From assembly GCA_963575645.1 (NCBI GenBank), contig OY754475.1:22792509-22856508 (forward strand): DNA of 64,000 nucleotides, in the 5' to 3' direction. Shown in pieces: positions 1 through 11,997 of the stretch. The DNA is from Xanthostigma xanthostigma. Taxonomy: Eukaryota; Arthropoda; Insecta; Raphidioptera; Raphidiidae. A program made the position numbers and the translations under genes. Positions within the stretch are counted from its first letter, which is position 1; each line of letters starts with the position of its first letter. The notes beneath the pieces were generated by a model. It saw only the letters and a list, made by a program, of their open reading frames with translations, searched no databases and was not told the DNA's origin.

Positions 1-529
1 AATGGGGTAGTAAATAAATAAATTCGGCTCTGTTGCCGTCTAGCGATAAAAAAAATCAAACCCTCATATCCTTCAGTGATTGATCTAGCATTCTAGTCGT
101 ATGTGAATTGTTGGAAAAAGCGATTTATCGCAAAAAAAAAGAGACAGATTGCCGTGCGCGATTTGTAAATACAAAAATTCCGACGCTACTTAAAGAAAGG
201 GGGTCCTGCGACGAACCAGCATGACAAGAAATTGAATATCGATCAGGTATACTTCGTTCTCGCGGAGGACGAAATCCCTCCTCCGACCTTTTTCTTGCAA
301 GGGTACTGAAAGAAAAAGTGACAGCTGCGTTTCATGAAAGAAAAACAAACTGCAATCGCGTCGTAGAGAAACTTGTCGCGTCACTTGTTTAAAACACAAT
401 TTTAGTGGGTTTTTGCAGGTAGAAAAAGTTGCACGCAAAGGTATGCGGGTTCTTTTTTTTTGGTATAAAGTTCCGTGAGTTTAAATCTATTCACTTTCTA
501 AAGGCGGCTTCGAACGATGCTACAATATT
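1..529. other. No gene seen; AT-rich intergenic DNA
   Basis: No open frame with protein-like content and no recognisable repeat. The longest minus-strand frame (190-438) has no family resemblance, so I treat it as chance. Confidence 0.5.
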
Positions 530-880
530 TATGTTCGAGTGGCGAGTATATTCTCCGAACAAAGTCACTAATCTTGGAACTGCGTTAGAATAAAATTTAC
601 TTGCAATTCACCGAACAAAAGATCAGGTAGAAAAGTTAGTTAGTTAGAATAAACAAACACTGCACTACATTTCAGAAATTCTCTGAAAATGTATTTGCTG
701 GAAAACGCTTTTTATAATTTAAATGAATATTTACTGTAATGTTCATTCACCTAACATTTTTAATACTGTACTTTACAGTTCTTAAAAAAAATAAATAAAA
801 TAAAAGCTTATTATTATACTCCTTGCACTTTTTGTTGATAACGGATGGCGTTAGTGTAAACGTCAAAAAAAGTTTCACAG
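530..880 (-). repeat. Interspersed repeat, inverted relative of 11730-11945
   Basis: The stretch around TGGCGTTAGTGTAAACGTCA (844-863) and the adjacent ATTATACTCCTTGC reappear inverted at 11.73-11.95 kb (GCGTTTACACTAACGCCAT, GCAAGGAGTATA). The flanking segment with TTAGAATAAAATTTACTT is shared too. Old dispersed element, class not identified. Confidence 0.5.
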
Positions 881-1859
881 AATAATATAATGTTTTATCC
901 TAACTCAATTTAATTGCATACAATTAATAGTATATTGTGCGACTAGTGAGAGAAGGAGAAGATTCCATGAACGTAAAACGCACGCGAGTGGAATATTCTC
1001 CTTCGATCAATGGTCGCACATAATACTTTTTTTCAACTAGCAGGAGTAATATGTAATCGGGGCCCTGATAAAAGAGGGAAAAATAATAAATCACTTCATT
1101 GATTGACGTACCCACTGTCAGTGCACACAAGATTGCCATGACTTTCGCTGAATTGCGATGCTGTTTTCATATATACAATACCGCCTACCACGTTCCTATT
1201 GGTCCAGAAGCTGCGTGCAGTTTTTTTTTCATTATTTCACGCTTGGGCTTGCTACTGAGTTTCTATTGGTCCAGAAAATTCATTATCACACTGTACGGCT
1301 TATTATTAGCACTCTACGCGTCAACATGAAGTAATTTATTATTTCTCCCGAGTTTAGCAGAGCCCCGAAATTACATATTACTCACGCGTGTTGAATAAAA
1401 TTAGTTTTTTTGATATCTTTTAAACAAATGTTCTCAATATTCTCTTGACTTTGTCGTCAGATCGAAGAGATGAAAATATTGTATTGTCATCGGAACTACG
1501 TACATGGAATTGGGTCGAGTTATTTAATAAGTAAAGTTAATAAATTGTTTGTAAAATGGCGTCTATATCGTTTTGATTTCCAATTAAAAAAAAATAGAAT
1601 CGTTGGAAAACTTCTAACCGTTACTGTATTAATCTATTGACATTTTAAAACCGGTGAACCATTGCATTTTATATACCTTTATTACGTGCCTTATTCAATC
1701 GTATGTGTAAAATAGTTGTTTTATTTTTTTAGAGAATTGTAAAATCAGTAGCTAAAGGGCAAAACCGCTTAGGTCGTTTTTTGTACTTTTTTCGAATGAA
1801 ACTTATGCGGCATGAAACAAAAATTTATAACGGCTAGACATGGAATCACAGTGACTGTT
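881..1859. other. No gene seen
   Basis: AT-rich DNA with no convincing coding frame, splice-site pair or terminal repeat. Confidence 0.45.
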
Positions 1860-2545
1860 ATTCCAGTTACACAAAATTGGTTGTCTGTAAAGTCGGTTTA
1901 CGGACGATAGTTTTACGTGATAACGTATTCCGTAATACATAACCTAAATTTATATAATAATTATAATAATTCGAATCTATGATATTGCATCTTTCGCTTC
2001 AAAAGGTTAATTTTATTTATTAAAATGACTCACCATATAATATAATTGTTTTTTTTAACTTTCTTTCTTTCGTATTTATTTTAAGTCTCAAAGATTAGCT
2101 GTCATAATATTTTGAAAACAATTGTTTTACTGTTTATATAAAATTCCAAAACCTACTTACAATATTTAAGTATTTTCATACGTCAAAAAATTGATTTTTA
2201 TAATGATAAAATTTGTATGAAAACGATTTTTTCGAGAGATGAGACCTAGCTAAAACGATTTTTTGCCCCCCAAAATCCCTTTTCAGTAAATTTCATCCAA
2301 ATCGTTAGGGCCGTTTTCGAGAAAAGCAAGCACAGGGTCAGGCGGAACGTTACGAACGTTACGTTAGGAACGTTACACTTTTTCGTACATGCAGCCGGTG
2401 TTTTATCAATTTATAAGATTGGTGATTCATCAATTTATAAGACGTAATCACGTCAAAAATCATCGTGACTTTGTCACGTCGATTCCGACCGAGCAAACAC
2501 TCGGTTGGAGCGACCGTCGTGATTGCGGTGACATGGAACAACATA
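1860..2545 (-). repeat. About 650 bp interspersed element, inverted copy of 13545-14165
   Basis: On the minus strand this runs from the CTTATAAATTGATGAATC region through the GTAACGTTCCTAACG motifs to CCGTAAACCGACTTTACAGA, with the same order and spacing as the plus-strand copy at 13.5-14.2 kb. Both copies carry ACGTGATAACGT near their ends. No coding capacity; non-autonomous element of unknown class. Confidence 0.7.
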
Positions 2546-2939
2546 CATTAAGTCGTTAACAAGAGGCCTAATTATTGTCGCTGTCACATTTCAAAAATAC
2601 AGAAATTTGTCATACGCACTTTCGATTTTAACCACAGATATACTCTTTGCAGATAAAACAAATCGGCATGTGTAAATATGTATTTTATTTTGAAATGCAA
2701 ATCTAGAACGGTTTCATGCATTTAATCCCCTGAAAATAAATGTTTAACCATTTTTTCCGCGCTAATGCCGCTTGAATGAAATAAAAAACAGCTAGATTTC
2801 GTATCGTATCCTTTTATAGTATTTAAAATAATAAATTTTGTAACATTTTATTCATTTTTCTTGACGTGTAACATCTACTGGCGCGTTTGGATGGGAATAA
2901 AAAGTGCAAATGCCGTGTTGCGCGAAGCTGTTAGTGGCG

Positions 2940-3130
2940 CGTCATACGTTTAATTAGGTTACCTACTAGAATTTCGTTGGATGACAGCGCGAAAATGTGT
3001 GTATGCGTCGGATTATAACATGGCGTTTGTTGATGGCGACATCTAACTGACATTTAGCTATTTAACTGGCCCCGCTTGTAACTTAAAACTGCATACGGCA
3101 AACACAGCGTTTGTTGATGGCGACATTTTT
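2940..3130 (+). repeat. GGATTATAACATGGCGTTTG-type repeat fragment
   Basis: Contains GCGTTTGTTGATGGCGACAT twice (near 3021 and 3107). The related phrase GTTGGATTATAACTTGGCTT occurs in the tandem pair at 47.1-47.3 kb. Dispersed minisatellite-like family. Confidence 0.45.
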
Positions 3131-4770
3131 AATTTAAATTTTACTGTCGTGTTCTAGCGGGAGAACCAATTCTTCTATACTAGTACCGCGGTTGTACCAC
3201 TCGGATCTAGATCCACAACCGGGAAAATTATTTCTAATTTTTATTTTTGTTTGGGGCTATTTAAATATAACTGTAAATTGTATTATTTTTATATTTATAT
3301 TTTGTGGAACATTAAACATTATTCTTATTCTCCTTTATTCTGTCTCCTGTACCTACCGCGTCTTAAGAAGTTTCACTGCAATAATCTTTTTAAGTACGGA
3401 CCTGTTGGATTGTTAAGATAGCGTTAATTGCTTACAGCTATTTTAAATGTAAAAATAAACTGCAATTTTAAAACTAAGTGCCGGAAGTGGAGGAAAACAG
3501 ATCGCGCGATACCTTATTTTAGAGCTGAGAGGATTTGATTAGGTTAATTGTTTAAATTGGCGCAACAGCCGCGAACATGCGCGGTTTCAGCTTATCGTTC
3601 TAACGGGGTCATTTTATAATAAGAGATGAATGAAATTGATAAGAATCAGTCCCGTTTCAACAGCGGCTTACTAAGTTGTATCAGTATTAAAAAATTCGAA
3701 TTCTTTTTATTTGCTTCACTTGTCATTTTGTAAAAAATTAGTTTTTTGTTATTATTTTTTTATTATAAGTTTTTGAAAATAACTAATTTAATTCTAAATT
3801 ACTTACTAATCTATAAAATCATTTTTTTAATATTTTTTTGGCCCAAGTATTCGGATTGCAGCGTCTATTGATTATTTTTTTATTAAATCGATCTAAAAAA
3901 TTATTCAAAAACTTTATTTTGTTTAGTAAATTTCCAATCTAATTTTGACCCACTCTGTATATCCGATCGACTTGAAATTTTGGACACATACATAATTCTG
4001 ACGACAATATAATGTTTATTTATAAGAATCCAATTTATGTAGCCAACGAGGAATTCAATAATTTTTATTTTTAGAAAAAATCAGTGGCGTACCATTTTTT
4101 TTTTCTTAAAAACTATAAACATCTTTTTCTACGCGCGCCACTGGTCAACCCAAAAATATTTTATTTATTGAAGAATTTCCCTTCAACGTAGCTATTGACA
4201 TCTACAAAATTTTCTTAAATATCTCAAGTGGTTTGGCAGTTATTAATAAATTTTATTTTTTTAAATAAAACATTGACACCCTGTATCTCCGTTGATGTTG
4301 ATATTTCGAAAAAGCGACAAAGGAAAAAAAATTGTTAAAGCCCTATTCGCTGGTGAAAGGATAACATCAACTTTGGAATCACTCTGTATATGGGACAGTT
4401 GAAAGAAACTTAACAGGCAAATAAATGCAAATAGATCGCCGCACGTCACTGATTTAAATATGATGTTGTAGCATTATGCAAATGTGGCATTTCGTAAAGT
4501 TAGCTAGGGCTTGGTTTGCCTTTAAACGCACAGGAAACAACACAAGGGAACCGACATTAATTATTGTACATATTTAAATTAAATCCTTTGCTGGGATACG
4601 CAAAATTACAAAATTGTTGTAAGACTTGTGTATAAGTTCTATTTTGGTATATATAATACCACGGAAATAAACCGGTTTTGATTATATAAACATGTAGGTC
4701 AGTAAAATGACTAAATCGGAAGTTAATGTTTCTACATTTTTTTTCTCCAGCAAACTCAGTAATTAATTTT
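3131..4770. other. No gene seen; very AT-rich
   Basis: Long A/T runs and short phrases ending in CTCTGTAT or CCCTGTAT (about 3950, 4275, 4380) that recur as ends of foldback elements elsewhere in the window. No coding signal. Confidence 0.45.
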
Positions 4771-4777
4771 TGCAATT

Positions 4778-5083
4778 TACCGAGCGGGGTGGCGTAGCGA
4801 TGAGACCACTAGACTCGCATTCGGGAGGTGTCGGGTTCGAATCCCGGCGGGGGCAGATGTGGCCGGGACTTTTTCCCGTTGCCTCTCGCCGAGAAACGGT
4901 AATTCCTATACCGGCCATCTTGTTGAGGACTCCCTCAATAATTCCAGATAAAATAATATCGAGATGGTTCCTTATTCAAGGCCATGGCCGATTACCTGTC
5001 AAACTCCTGTGCTCAAAATTTGTCTATCCTAATGTCCAAAAACTCCTTCATTCGCCCATTGCTATTGATTAAGTGCAAGCTTA
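4778..5083 (+). mobile_element. tRNA-derived SINE
   Basis: The head has both internal RNA polymerase III promoter boxes: an A-box-like TGGCGTAGCGATG (4790-4802) and a perfect B box GGTTCGAATCC (4834-4844), followed by CGGCGGGGGC like a tRNA 3' acceptor arm. About 230 bp of unrelated body follow, ending near TTAAGTGCAAGCTTAAAAAA. The flanks TGCAATTTA and TGCAAGCTTA may be a decayed target duplication. The 100-codon open frame across it is a by-product of GC-rich sequence. The exact 3' end is uncertain. Confidence 0.7.
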
Positions 5084-5253
5084 AAAAATGTAGAAAATAA
5101 CGGGAAGCGTGGTAGACGGAAAATAGTAATAGTGCAAATGGCGTCTGTTATGACATAAAGTCGAGAAACGGACGTTAAACGCATTATTATTAGATATTAT
5201 TTATCAAAATTTATATTTTTTAAAAACGAAGACTCAATATTCAGTAAAGCTTA

Positions 5254-5990
5254 GGCTAGGTTCACACGATACGGTTTTTTCTATTCGGTATTCTTATACG
5301 ATTTTACCGTATACAGCAGAAACGTATTCAGTATTCACATTTAACGTTTTTCTTATACGCAGGTTAAGCATAGGCTACGTTCACACCTTGCGGTTTACCG
5401 AAACGTTTTTCGTATGCGGTTTGTTTTGTGTTCAGTTTGCTGCAAAAAAATGGACGATGAAGACTTTGCGACTGTGCTCATTTATTGGCACTTATTTTGC
5501 AGAAAAAACAAAAAAAAAAAACATAGAAGATTTTGGGAGCATCCTATTGTATCTAGGCGTTTAAATCTGGGTCACTTTTGGACACTCATGTTAGAATTGC
5601 GAAGTGATGAAACGAAATTCTTCAATTATTTTCGGATGTCGATGTCAGCGTTTAATGAACTTCTAGGAAGATTGGAAGAAGATTTGAAAAAATTAATTTT
5701 ATTATCCATAGCGGCACGTCTAAACACGACAATCGAATGTAGCGACTGCCTCTACCGCACACTGCGCCGGTTAGGTACAAAGAAACCGTACTGTGAGACC
5801 GTTTCGTTTTTTTTGCCGTACGCGGCTCACGGTTTTCAGTGACAAGACACGGATGCAAAAATAAACGAAACTGTTTTTTTTACCGCATTCGGTTTTACCG
5901 TATAGTGTGAATACGTGTATATGTTTGCATTTGCTACTGAAAACCGCATACGAAAAACGTTTCGGTAAACCGCAACGTGTGAACGTAGCC
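5254..5990 (+). mobile_element. PIF/Harbinger-like DNA transposon relic
   Basis: Flanked by TTA on both sides (5251-5253 and 5991-5993), the 3-bp duplication typical of PIF/Harbinger. The left end GGCTAGGTTCACAC is an imperfect inverted copy of the right end GTGTGAACGTAGCC. A second, longer inverted match lies inside (5370-5422 against 5939-5990, with TTTACCGAAACGTTTTTCGT and its complement), so the ends look internally duplicated. It carries a truncated Harbinger-type transposase frame. Confidence 0.75.
5450..5842 (+). pseudogene. Truncated HARBI1/PIF-type transposase N-terminus
   Basis: The frame starting MDDEDFATV contains RRFWEHPI, then a stretch ending LELRSDETKFFNYFRM and SMSAFNELLGRLE. 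This is the N-terminal region that precedes the nuclease domain in HARBI1-like transposases (WxHP, FxxLxxELRxDxxKFFxYFRM). After residue about 80 (LKKL) the resemblance is lost and the frame ends without any DDE nuclease residues. The protein is about 130 aa where the family is usually 300-400 aa. It lies inside its own inverted-repeat element, so I read it as a deletion derivative with no activity. Family resemblance is from pattern recognition, not a search. Confidence 0.75.
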
Positions 5991-5993
5991 TTA

Positions 5994-6491
5994 ATCTTGA
6001 TTGACTCATCCGTACTTCGATGGCCGTTTGTCATGAATTTCAGACGTGAAAACGAGAGTTCACTGATAGAATTAGTCATTAGACACAAAAATATTCGAAA
6101 GTTGATTTCTATATTAGGAAACGTTAAAATTCCTTGGGCGAGGCCCGCTATAATTGGCCCAGGGCCACCCGAACTTCAGAGACGGCACTGTATTTAACCC
6201 TCCTTGGTACTAGAATCAAAATACGAGTGTATATTTTCAATATGGTGGGAGTACGGGTATATATGGTGGAAGCAAAGATTTTATCTGGTGGAAGTGGAGG
6301 GTTTAAATACGTATCGTTCGGTTTATATGAAACATACAGTAATCAAGAAAACCGTCATATTTTTGTAGTTTACTCCTTAAGAAACGATTTTGAGTTATAA
6401 AGCCCGGTACGGAAATTTTATGAGTAGTAAAATCAATTGGTGAGGCGTTACGCTCCACCGCTTCAAGTGTGGCGTTGCGATCGTCCGCTTC
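5994..6491. other. No gene seen
   Basis: Short GGTGGAAG/GGTGGGAG phrases but no coding signal. Confidence 0.4.
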
Positions 6492-6609
6492 AAAAGAGCC
6501 AAATGTATATACCTGTAGAATTTAACGTGCGAAAGAATGAGATGGAATACAAAAGAGACAAACATATATATCTGTAGAATTTAACGTGCGAAAGAATGAG
6601 ATGGAATAC
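6492..6609 (+). repeat. 59-bp tandem duplication
   Basis: Two consecutive copies (6492-6550 and 6551-6609), both containing CTGTAGAATTTAACGTGCGA and ending GAATGAGATGGAATAC, with few differences. Recent local duplication. Confidence 0.85.
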
Positions 6610-7591
6610 ATTACACAGCGTATCTAAGGAGTAAACTCCAGTCGTGCGTCGGAGCTGACACACACACTTTTCATTTTAAAACAGTCAAACTGAAACAAAG
6701 TAGATATTGTTCATAGATAATGTAGAAAATTAGTACACGAGGCGTTTTGACTTAGAAGTTTGCACAATCCCGCGACTGAAGCTCGGAAACGGAAGAACAA
6801 ACTTTAAAATTATACTCAACAGACAAAATCAAAGAACAGATGTTCTCTTTTTTTTTGCTTGTAGTTTCTGCAACTCGTCGGAAAGAAATAAAATAAAAGT
6901 TTTGAGCGCGTTTCTACTTTTAGAATATTATCATATTTATGTTGACGTTGATATCGACTAACTAGGGTGAAATTTTAAAAGCTCTAAGCGTGTTGGGTAT
7001 AAAAAATTAGAAAATAATATCGGGGATAAACAGCCTCCAGATACGTGTAAGCATTCGGATTCGATTACGATGACAGCCGCACATAACCTAAAAAAAATTA
7101 TATTTAATATTATTTATCTCAGCAATTGAAAACTGGAAAATCTTTTGTAGAAATAACATGAAATGTTTTAGAGTGTTTTCTAATAGTAACGTCATTTATT
7201 GAGGACTTTATATAAAAACGAAATGCTTTTATTCTCTTCGTACTGCACCAGCGATCACGTAATAAAGCGCTTTTAAATACAGTTTCATTGTGTGTTTGGA
7301 ACGGGCCTTTGATAAAAACATCAAACCATTCATAATTTTTATTTTTCAATTATTCTTTATTACAATGAACTTTCATATAGCAGTTTATAATTGTATAATA
7401 TTTACTCACGTTTTGTGTTGAACTGTGAATATGAATGCTCTAAAAATAGAAATTTTTGACGTATAAAATAGCGAGCTTTAATTGTTTGGTTTTCAAAACC
7501 ACTACACTACCGACCATGCTATCAGCAATCCGCAAAAAGTCGTTTTAGAGTTTAAGGAACCAATAACTTTAAATCTAGCTACGTTTCTGAA
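6610..7591. other. No gene seen
   Basis: AT-rich; no repeat ends, splice pairs or protein-like frame recognised. Confidence 0.4.
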
Positions 7592-7952
7592 TCCATACTA
7601 ACTCTGTCTGTCTGTCTGTCACGGCCAAACCGCTGAACCGAATGCGATGAAATGTATTATAGAGACAGTTCGAAGCGTGGAGAAGGACATAGACTACTTT
7701 TTTCAGAATAACTATTAAATAAAGTCCAAGGACAAACACTTAAGGCGGCTGGAATTCATTTAAAAACCCGTATTTTTCGCACGGCTTGCTCACGTGTATC
7801 GAATCCACAAAATATTTATGTTTTTTTAAAAGATTGTAAAACAGAAAATATTGTTTATAGGGCCGTTTTGAATAATAGAGTCTGGCTTGAATTTATGTAA
7901 TCAATTATATCAACGGTGATTCCACGCGGATGAAGACGCGGGTAAAAGCTAG
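7592..7952 (+). mobile_element. Helitron-like non-autonomous element
   Basis: Starts TCCATACTAAC followed by a CTGT microsatellite and ends GGGTAAAAGCTAG then T, i.e. A|TC ... CTAG|T as in Helitron insertions. The internal phrase CCGCTGAACCGAATGCGATG is of the kind found in insect Helitron-derived repeats. No Rep/helicase coding. The assignment rests on the ends only. Confidence 0.55.
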
Positions 7953-8514
7953 TCTTTAAACAGTTTCTAAGAAGAAGAAAACGCTTTTGCAAGTGAAAAT
8001 TCTCGGAAAAAAGCATAACTTACTTATACATTCAACTGAAACGGCGTTTTAGAGAGAAACCCAAGAGCTATATTGCTTGAGCCACTTTAGCAATGCGTCT
8101 GGCAGCCGTCATTTATGCCGCTCGGCTAATGAATTGACTTCACAGCGGGCTGCAAACTGAGAAATGAAAAATGATTTCATTTCGAATTCCATCAATCAAA
8201 AAGCTTGTTTACACTTTCTAACCAATCAACTGGATTTTTATATACCGAATATATTAAAAATGCGTTGTTCATGTTGTTCATAATATAAAATCCTCCTGGC
8301 AATATTTTTATCTTGAGCTTTCGTTTTAAACTTTGAACTCCAAGTATATAAAAAGCTTCGTAACTAAAAAACAGGTCACTACTGTACCGGAAAATTCTTT
8401 GAAAATTAAATAAAAAATTTAGCCTGCTTTGATTCGAATAAACAACTAAAGAAAATTTCCATAGCGAAATTAAAATGACCACTACGAATTGGTTATACAC
8501 ACACGCTATACTGA
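7953..8514. other. No gene seen
   Basis: AT-rich DNA without recognised elements. The 102-codon minus frame here has no family resemblance. Confidence 0.4.
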
Positions 8515-9430
8515 ATATCTTACGGCAATGGGAGCGCCATTCATTGAATACAGCGCCATTTGTTGTACGTTAAAATTGCACGCGCAATATTAAATATTTT
8601 ACATCAACGAGAGCACCGTCTGTCGAACGTCGAAGCCGCACTCGCTACACTAAATATTTTACGGCAACGGGAGCGCCGTCTGTTTAATACAGCGTCATCT
8701 ATTGTACGTTAAAATAGCACGCTCAATAATAAATATTTTACACCAACGAGAGCACCGTCTGTTGAACGTTGAAGCCACACGCTCTATACTAAATATTTTA
8801 CGGCAATGCGGGCGCCATCTGTTGTAAGTTAACATTGCACACGTAACACTTAATATTTTACACCAACGAGAGCACCATCTGTTGAATACAGAGGCATTTG
8901 TTGAGCGTCGATGCCACAAACGCGATACTAAACATTTTTCGTCAACGGGAGCGCCGTCTGTTTAATACAACGCCATCTGTTGTACGTTAAAATAGCACGC
9001 TCAATACTAAATATTTTACACCAACGAGAGCACCATCTGTTGAATACAGCGGCATTTGTTGAACGTCGATGCCACAAACGCCATACTAAAAATTTTACGT
9101 CAACGGGAGCGCCGTCTGTTTAATACAACGCCATCTGTTGTACGTTAATATAGCACGCTCAATACTAAATATTTTACACCAACGAGAGCACCATCTGTTG
9201 AATACAGCGGCATTTGTTGAACGTCGATGCCACAAACGCCATACTAAAAATTTTACGTCAACGGGAGCGCCGTCTGTTTAATACAACGCCATCTGTTGTA
9301 GGTACGTTAAAATAGCACGCGCAATACTAAATATTTTACACGAACGAGAGCACCATCTGTTGAATACAGCGGGCATCTGTCAAACGTCGAAGCCACACGC
9401 GCTATACTAAATATTTTACGACAATGGGAG
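8515..9430 (+). repeat. Degenerate tandem array, about 80 bp and 160 bp periodicity
   Basis: Repeats built from TACTAAATATTTTAC, AACGAGAGCACCATCTGTTG or AACGGGAGCGCCGTCTGTTT, and TTGTACGTTAAAATAGCACG. The phrase GGGAGCGCCGTCTGTTTAAT recurs at about 8670, 8947, 9107 and 9265, and the last three are about 160 bp apart, showing a two-subunit higher-order repeat. Open frames inside it are by-products. Confidence 0.85.
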
Positions 9431-10194
9431 AAACCAGACTGAGCCACAGCAGCGTGTGACCGGGTACAGCCAGTATACAGCGAAAAAAACATGTTTTCTC
9501 GTATTGGGTGTCAAAAAAATGTGAAAAGTGAAATTGAAAATAGACTCTCTCTTAAAATAAACCATTGTCAATGTCACGACGTTTCAAAGAATATAAGTAG
9601 CATATGCGTGTTGAAAAAACAAGCCGACGCCTGCGAGTGTCGGCACTTGATTTGGTAAATAAGAGCTATAAATCAGCGGAGCTATCAGAAATAGGGACGG
9701 CGCGCCGATTGTTTCGAAAGCAGCCGATGGCGTGGTGCGTTCAGAAGCGATGTAAAAAATAGCATATTTAGGTTAAAAAAAACGAAGTTATAACACGTAT
9801 ATATAATTTAATTCGGTGGCTCTCAAACGGTGCGCTGCAAATCCACGGTCTCAATAACTTCTGTTTTAAAGTGAAACTTCTTATGCGGCATGCACTTCGT
9901 CGATTTGGGGAGTAAAATGACAAACGAAAAATACTGACACAAATTATATAGAAACGCAATATAAACAACGAAATTTTGCTATTGACTGTCATATTACTTC
10001 GTATTATTCATACATAAGAAGTTTCACTTCGGTCATGTGTAACGGCGACACATGCCTTTTTTTAATAATACATTGAAAATCCCAATTATAGTTTCACGAG
10101 TTCCAGCGATAAGAACGTATGGTAACTGGGGCTTGCAATAAACGAGTCGTATATAGATAGATATTTATTTGGCTAGTTGAGACATACATCTATT
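9431..10194. other. No gene seen; two copies of an AAGAAGTTTCACTT motif
   Basis: Contains AAGTGAAACTTCTT (9869-9882) and AAGAAGTTTCACTTC (10016-10030), part of a motif repeated across the window. No coding signal. Confidence 0.5.
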
Positions 10195-10407
10195 CAAGGG
10201 CGTAGATATTTTTTTTCTGGAGGGAGGGAGTAAAGCAAAAAAATCAATATTAATTCCCAAACTTATTTTACAATTATTTTTTTTCAAAAAGTATTTCTAA
10301 TTTTTATTTTTCAGCTAAGTATTCGTATTATTTTCAGTTTTATTTACTTATTATTATCATCCTGGGGGGGAGTAGTTATACTCTTTACCCCTCCTTATCT
10401 ACGCCTT
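10195..10407 (+). mobile_element. Short inverted-repeat element (MITE), GGCGTAGATA ends
   Basis: Left end AAGGGCGTAGATA and right end TATCTACGCCTTT are inverted copies. The interior has CAAAAAGTATTTCTAATTTT and a G run. A related interior and right end lie at 25435-25592. About 210 bp, no coding capacity. Confidence 0.6.
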
Positions 10408-10644
10408 TGCTCAGGACTCGAAGCTATAAGTTTGCTAAACAAGTGAAATGTCAAATAGTCGTTACAATTATGAAAATTTGAAGATTAAAGGATGTATAAT
10501 TTTAAACAAACTACTGTTAACACGTTTATATAATTTTCAGTAAAAATCAGTCGTTTTTAAAAAAAATAGTAATTTTAATACTCGTTGATGACATTTTTTA
10601 TTTTAATTTATATTTTACATAACAATAATACTGGGAAAAAAAAC

Positions 10645-10702
10645 AGCATTGATTCTCCGAAGATGGCATAAGGCTTGCCGAAACGTCAGAAAATAAAATG
10701 CT
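10645..10702 (+). ncRNA. Hammerhead-ribozyme-like motif (copy 1)
   Basis: Order of parts: AGCATT (10645-10650) and TTCT (10653-10656), core CCGAAGA (10657-10663), hairpin GGCA...TGCC (10665-10679), GAAA (10680-10683), CGTC (10684-10687), then AGAA (10688-10691) and AATGCT (10697-10702). TTCT pairs with AGAA and AGCATT with AATGCT, giving stem I with an internal loop. The core differs from the hammerhead CTGANGA by one base, and one extra base sits before stem II. Stem III would be the self-complementary ACGT only, as in minimal dimer-forming hammerheads of Penelope-like elements (known for the class). Function is inferred. Confidence 0.45.
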
Positions 10703-11729
10703 ATAACACCTTTAGTATTTGCAATTTCATTGATCCTATGCTACCAGGTTTCATCCTTTAATCTTCCAATATTTCAACAGGATCATCATCACTCTAAATT
10801 ATTAGAGTTATTTTTCGTTATTATAAAAATGTTAATAAAAAACACTTAAACACTTACTAGGGCCTTACTGCGCCCCCCCCCTTCCGCCTGGACCCTGGAA
10901 ACGTGCCCCCGTCGCCAGTGCAAAAATACAGCGTGTTCCAAATAGAGAATGCGATTTTGACTCACTCCGTATAAAAATCGACGTCATCACAGCGTCGATA
11001 CGCGGTCTGCTATTTTATTCTAGATGTGATATACGAGATAATAATAATCAGTTTGTTTTTCTTCAAAATATCAACAGTGGCAAAGGGGAAGGGGGTGCTG
11101 GGAGCGAGAGAGCGGCGATATGGGACGGATCTTAGATGGTCACGTTCCTCTCTAAGTCGTTCGTCGCTATCTAGTTATTCTCACTTTCACGTCGACCTAT
11201 ATTTAGTTCGTTTTGTTTTCCGCTAGATGTGTTTTTATCGATTCGGACTGTTGTTTTATTTTCTCAATCTAATTGTGAGATCAAGTAGCCGAACACGCTA
11301 TACCCGGTTCCAAAAAAATCAAGTTTATTTTGAAACAGTAAGTTTAACCTTGAAATCAGATTTTTGACAATCCGTTCTGCTACTCGGACTTATGGCCATA
11401 TTTACCAAACGTATAAGTAGTTATTTATTCGGTTTATTTGTTCTTCAGGTAGCTATTCCTCCGAATAAATAGCGATAATTTAATTCATACAAAACATAAT
11501 TATGTTTACTTCCGGTATAATTAATCTATTCTGTCTTACTTCGAGGGTATAAATAATTATTCGTAATACCTAACCTATAAACGTGGACTATTATATCTGC
11601 AGTTTGCTCTTGTGAATTTATGTATGTGTTGTTTATTAACGTTTTGTGAAGTGTATAGTTGTAAAACATTAAACTTAGTGGAAGTTTTGTGTACAATTGG
11701 GATAGGATAAAACATTATTATTTTAATGA
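10703..11729. other. No gene seen
   Basis: Includes a C run and a GC-richer patch at 10870-11200 without a protein-like frame or splice pair. Confidence 0.4.
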
Positions 11730-11945
11730 AACTTTTTTTTTGGCGTTTACACTAACGCCATCGGTCGGATTTTTGGATGAACGTCAAAATATTCGACAAA
11801 TAGAGCAAGGAGTATAGTGTAATGTATATTTATTCTTTAACTAGCTTTTCCATCTGATATTTTGCTCGCTGAATTGAAAGTAAATTTTATTCTAACGAAT
11901 AAATTTGTTTCAAGATTAGTAGCTTCTATATTTAATAGTGCTCGG
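11730..11945 (+). repeat. Interspersed repeat, inverted relative of 530-880
   Basis: Shares GCGTTTACACTAACGCCAT, GAGCAAGGAGTATA and GTAAATTTTATTCTAACG with the left copy in opposite orientation. Confidence 0.5.
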
Positions 11946-11997
11946 TGAATATGGGCATTAGTGATCTTATGTTATAGTCATTTTTGCTTACTGTTGT

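Noticed and set aside
4770..5072. 100-codon frame with HSGGVGFESRRG
   Set aside because: Lies wholly in a tRNA-derived SINE; the motif is a translated B box.
8695..9492. Minus frames with repeated FNRRCSRWCKI
   Set aside because: Translations of the tandem array.
9571..9590. GACGTTTC as a further hammerhead-like copy
   Set aside because: No hairpin or complementary stem around it.
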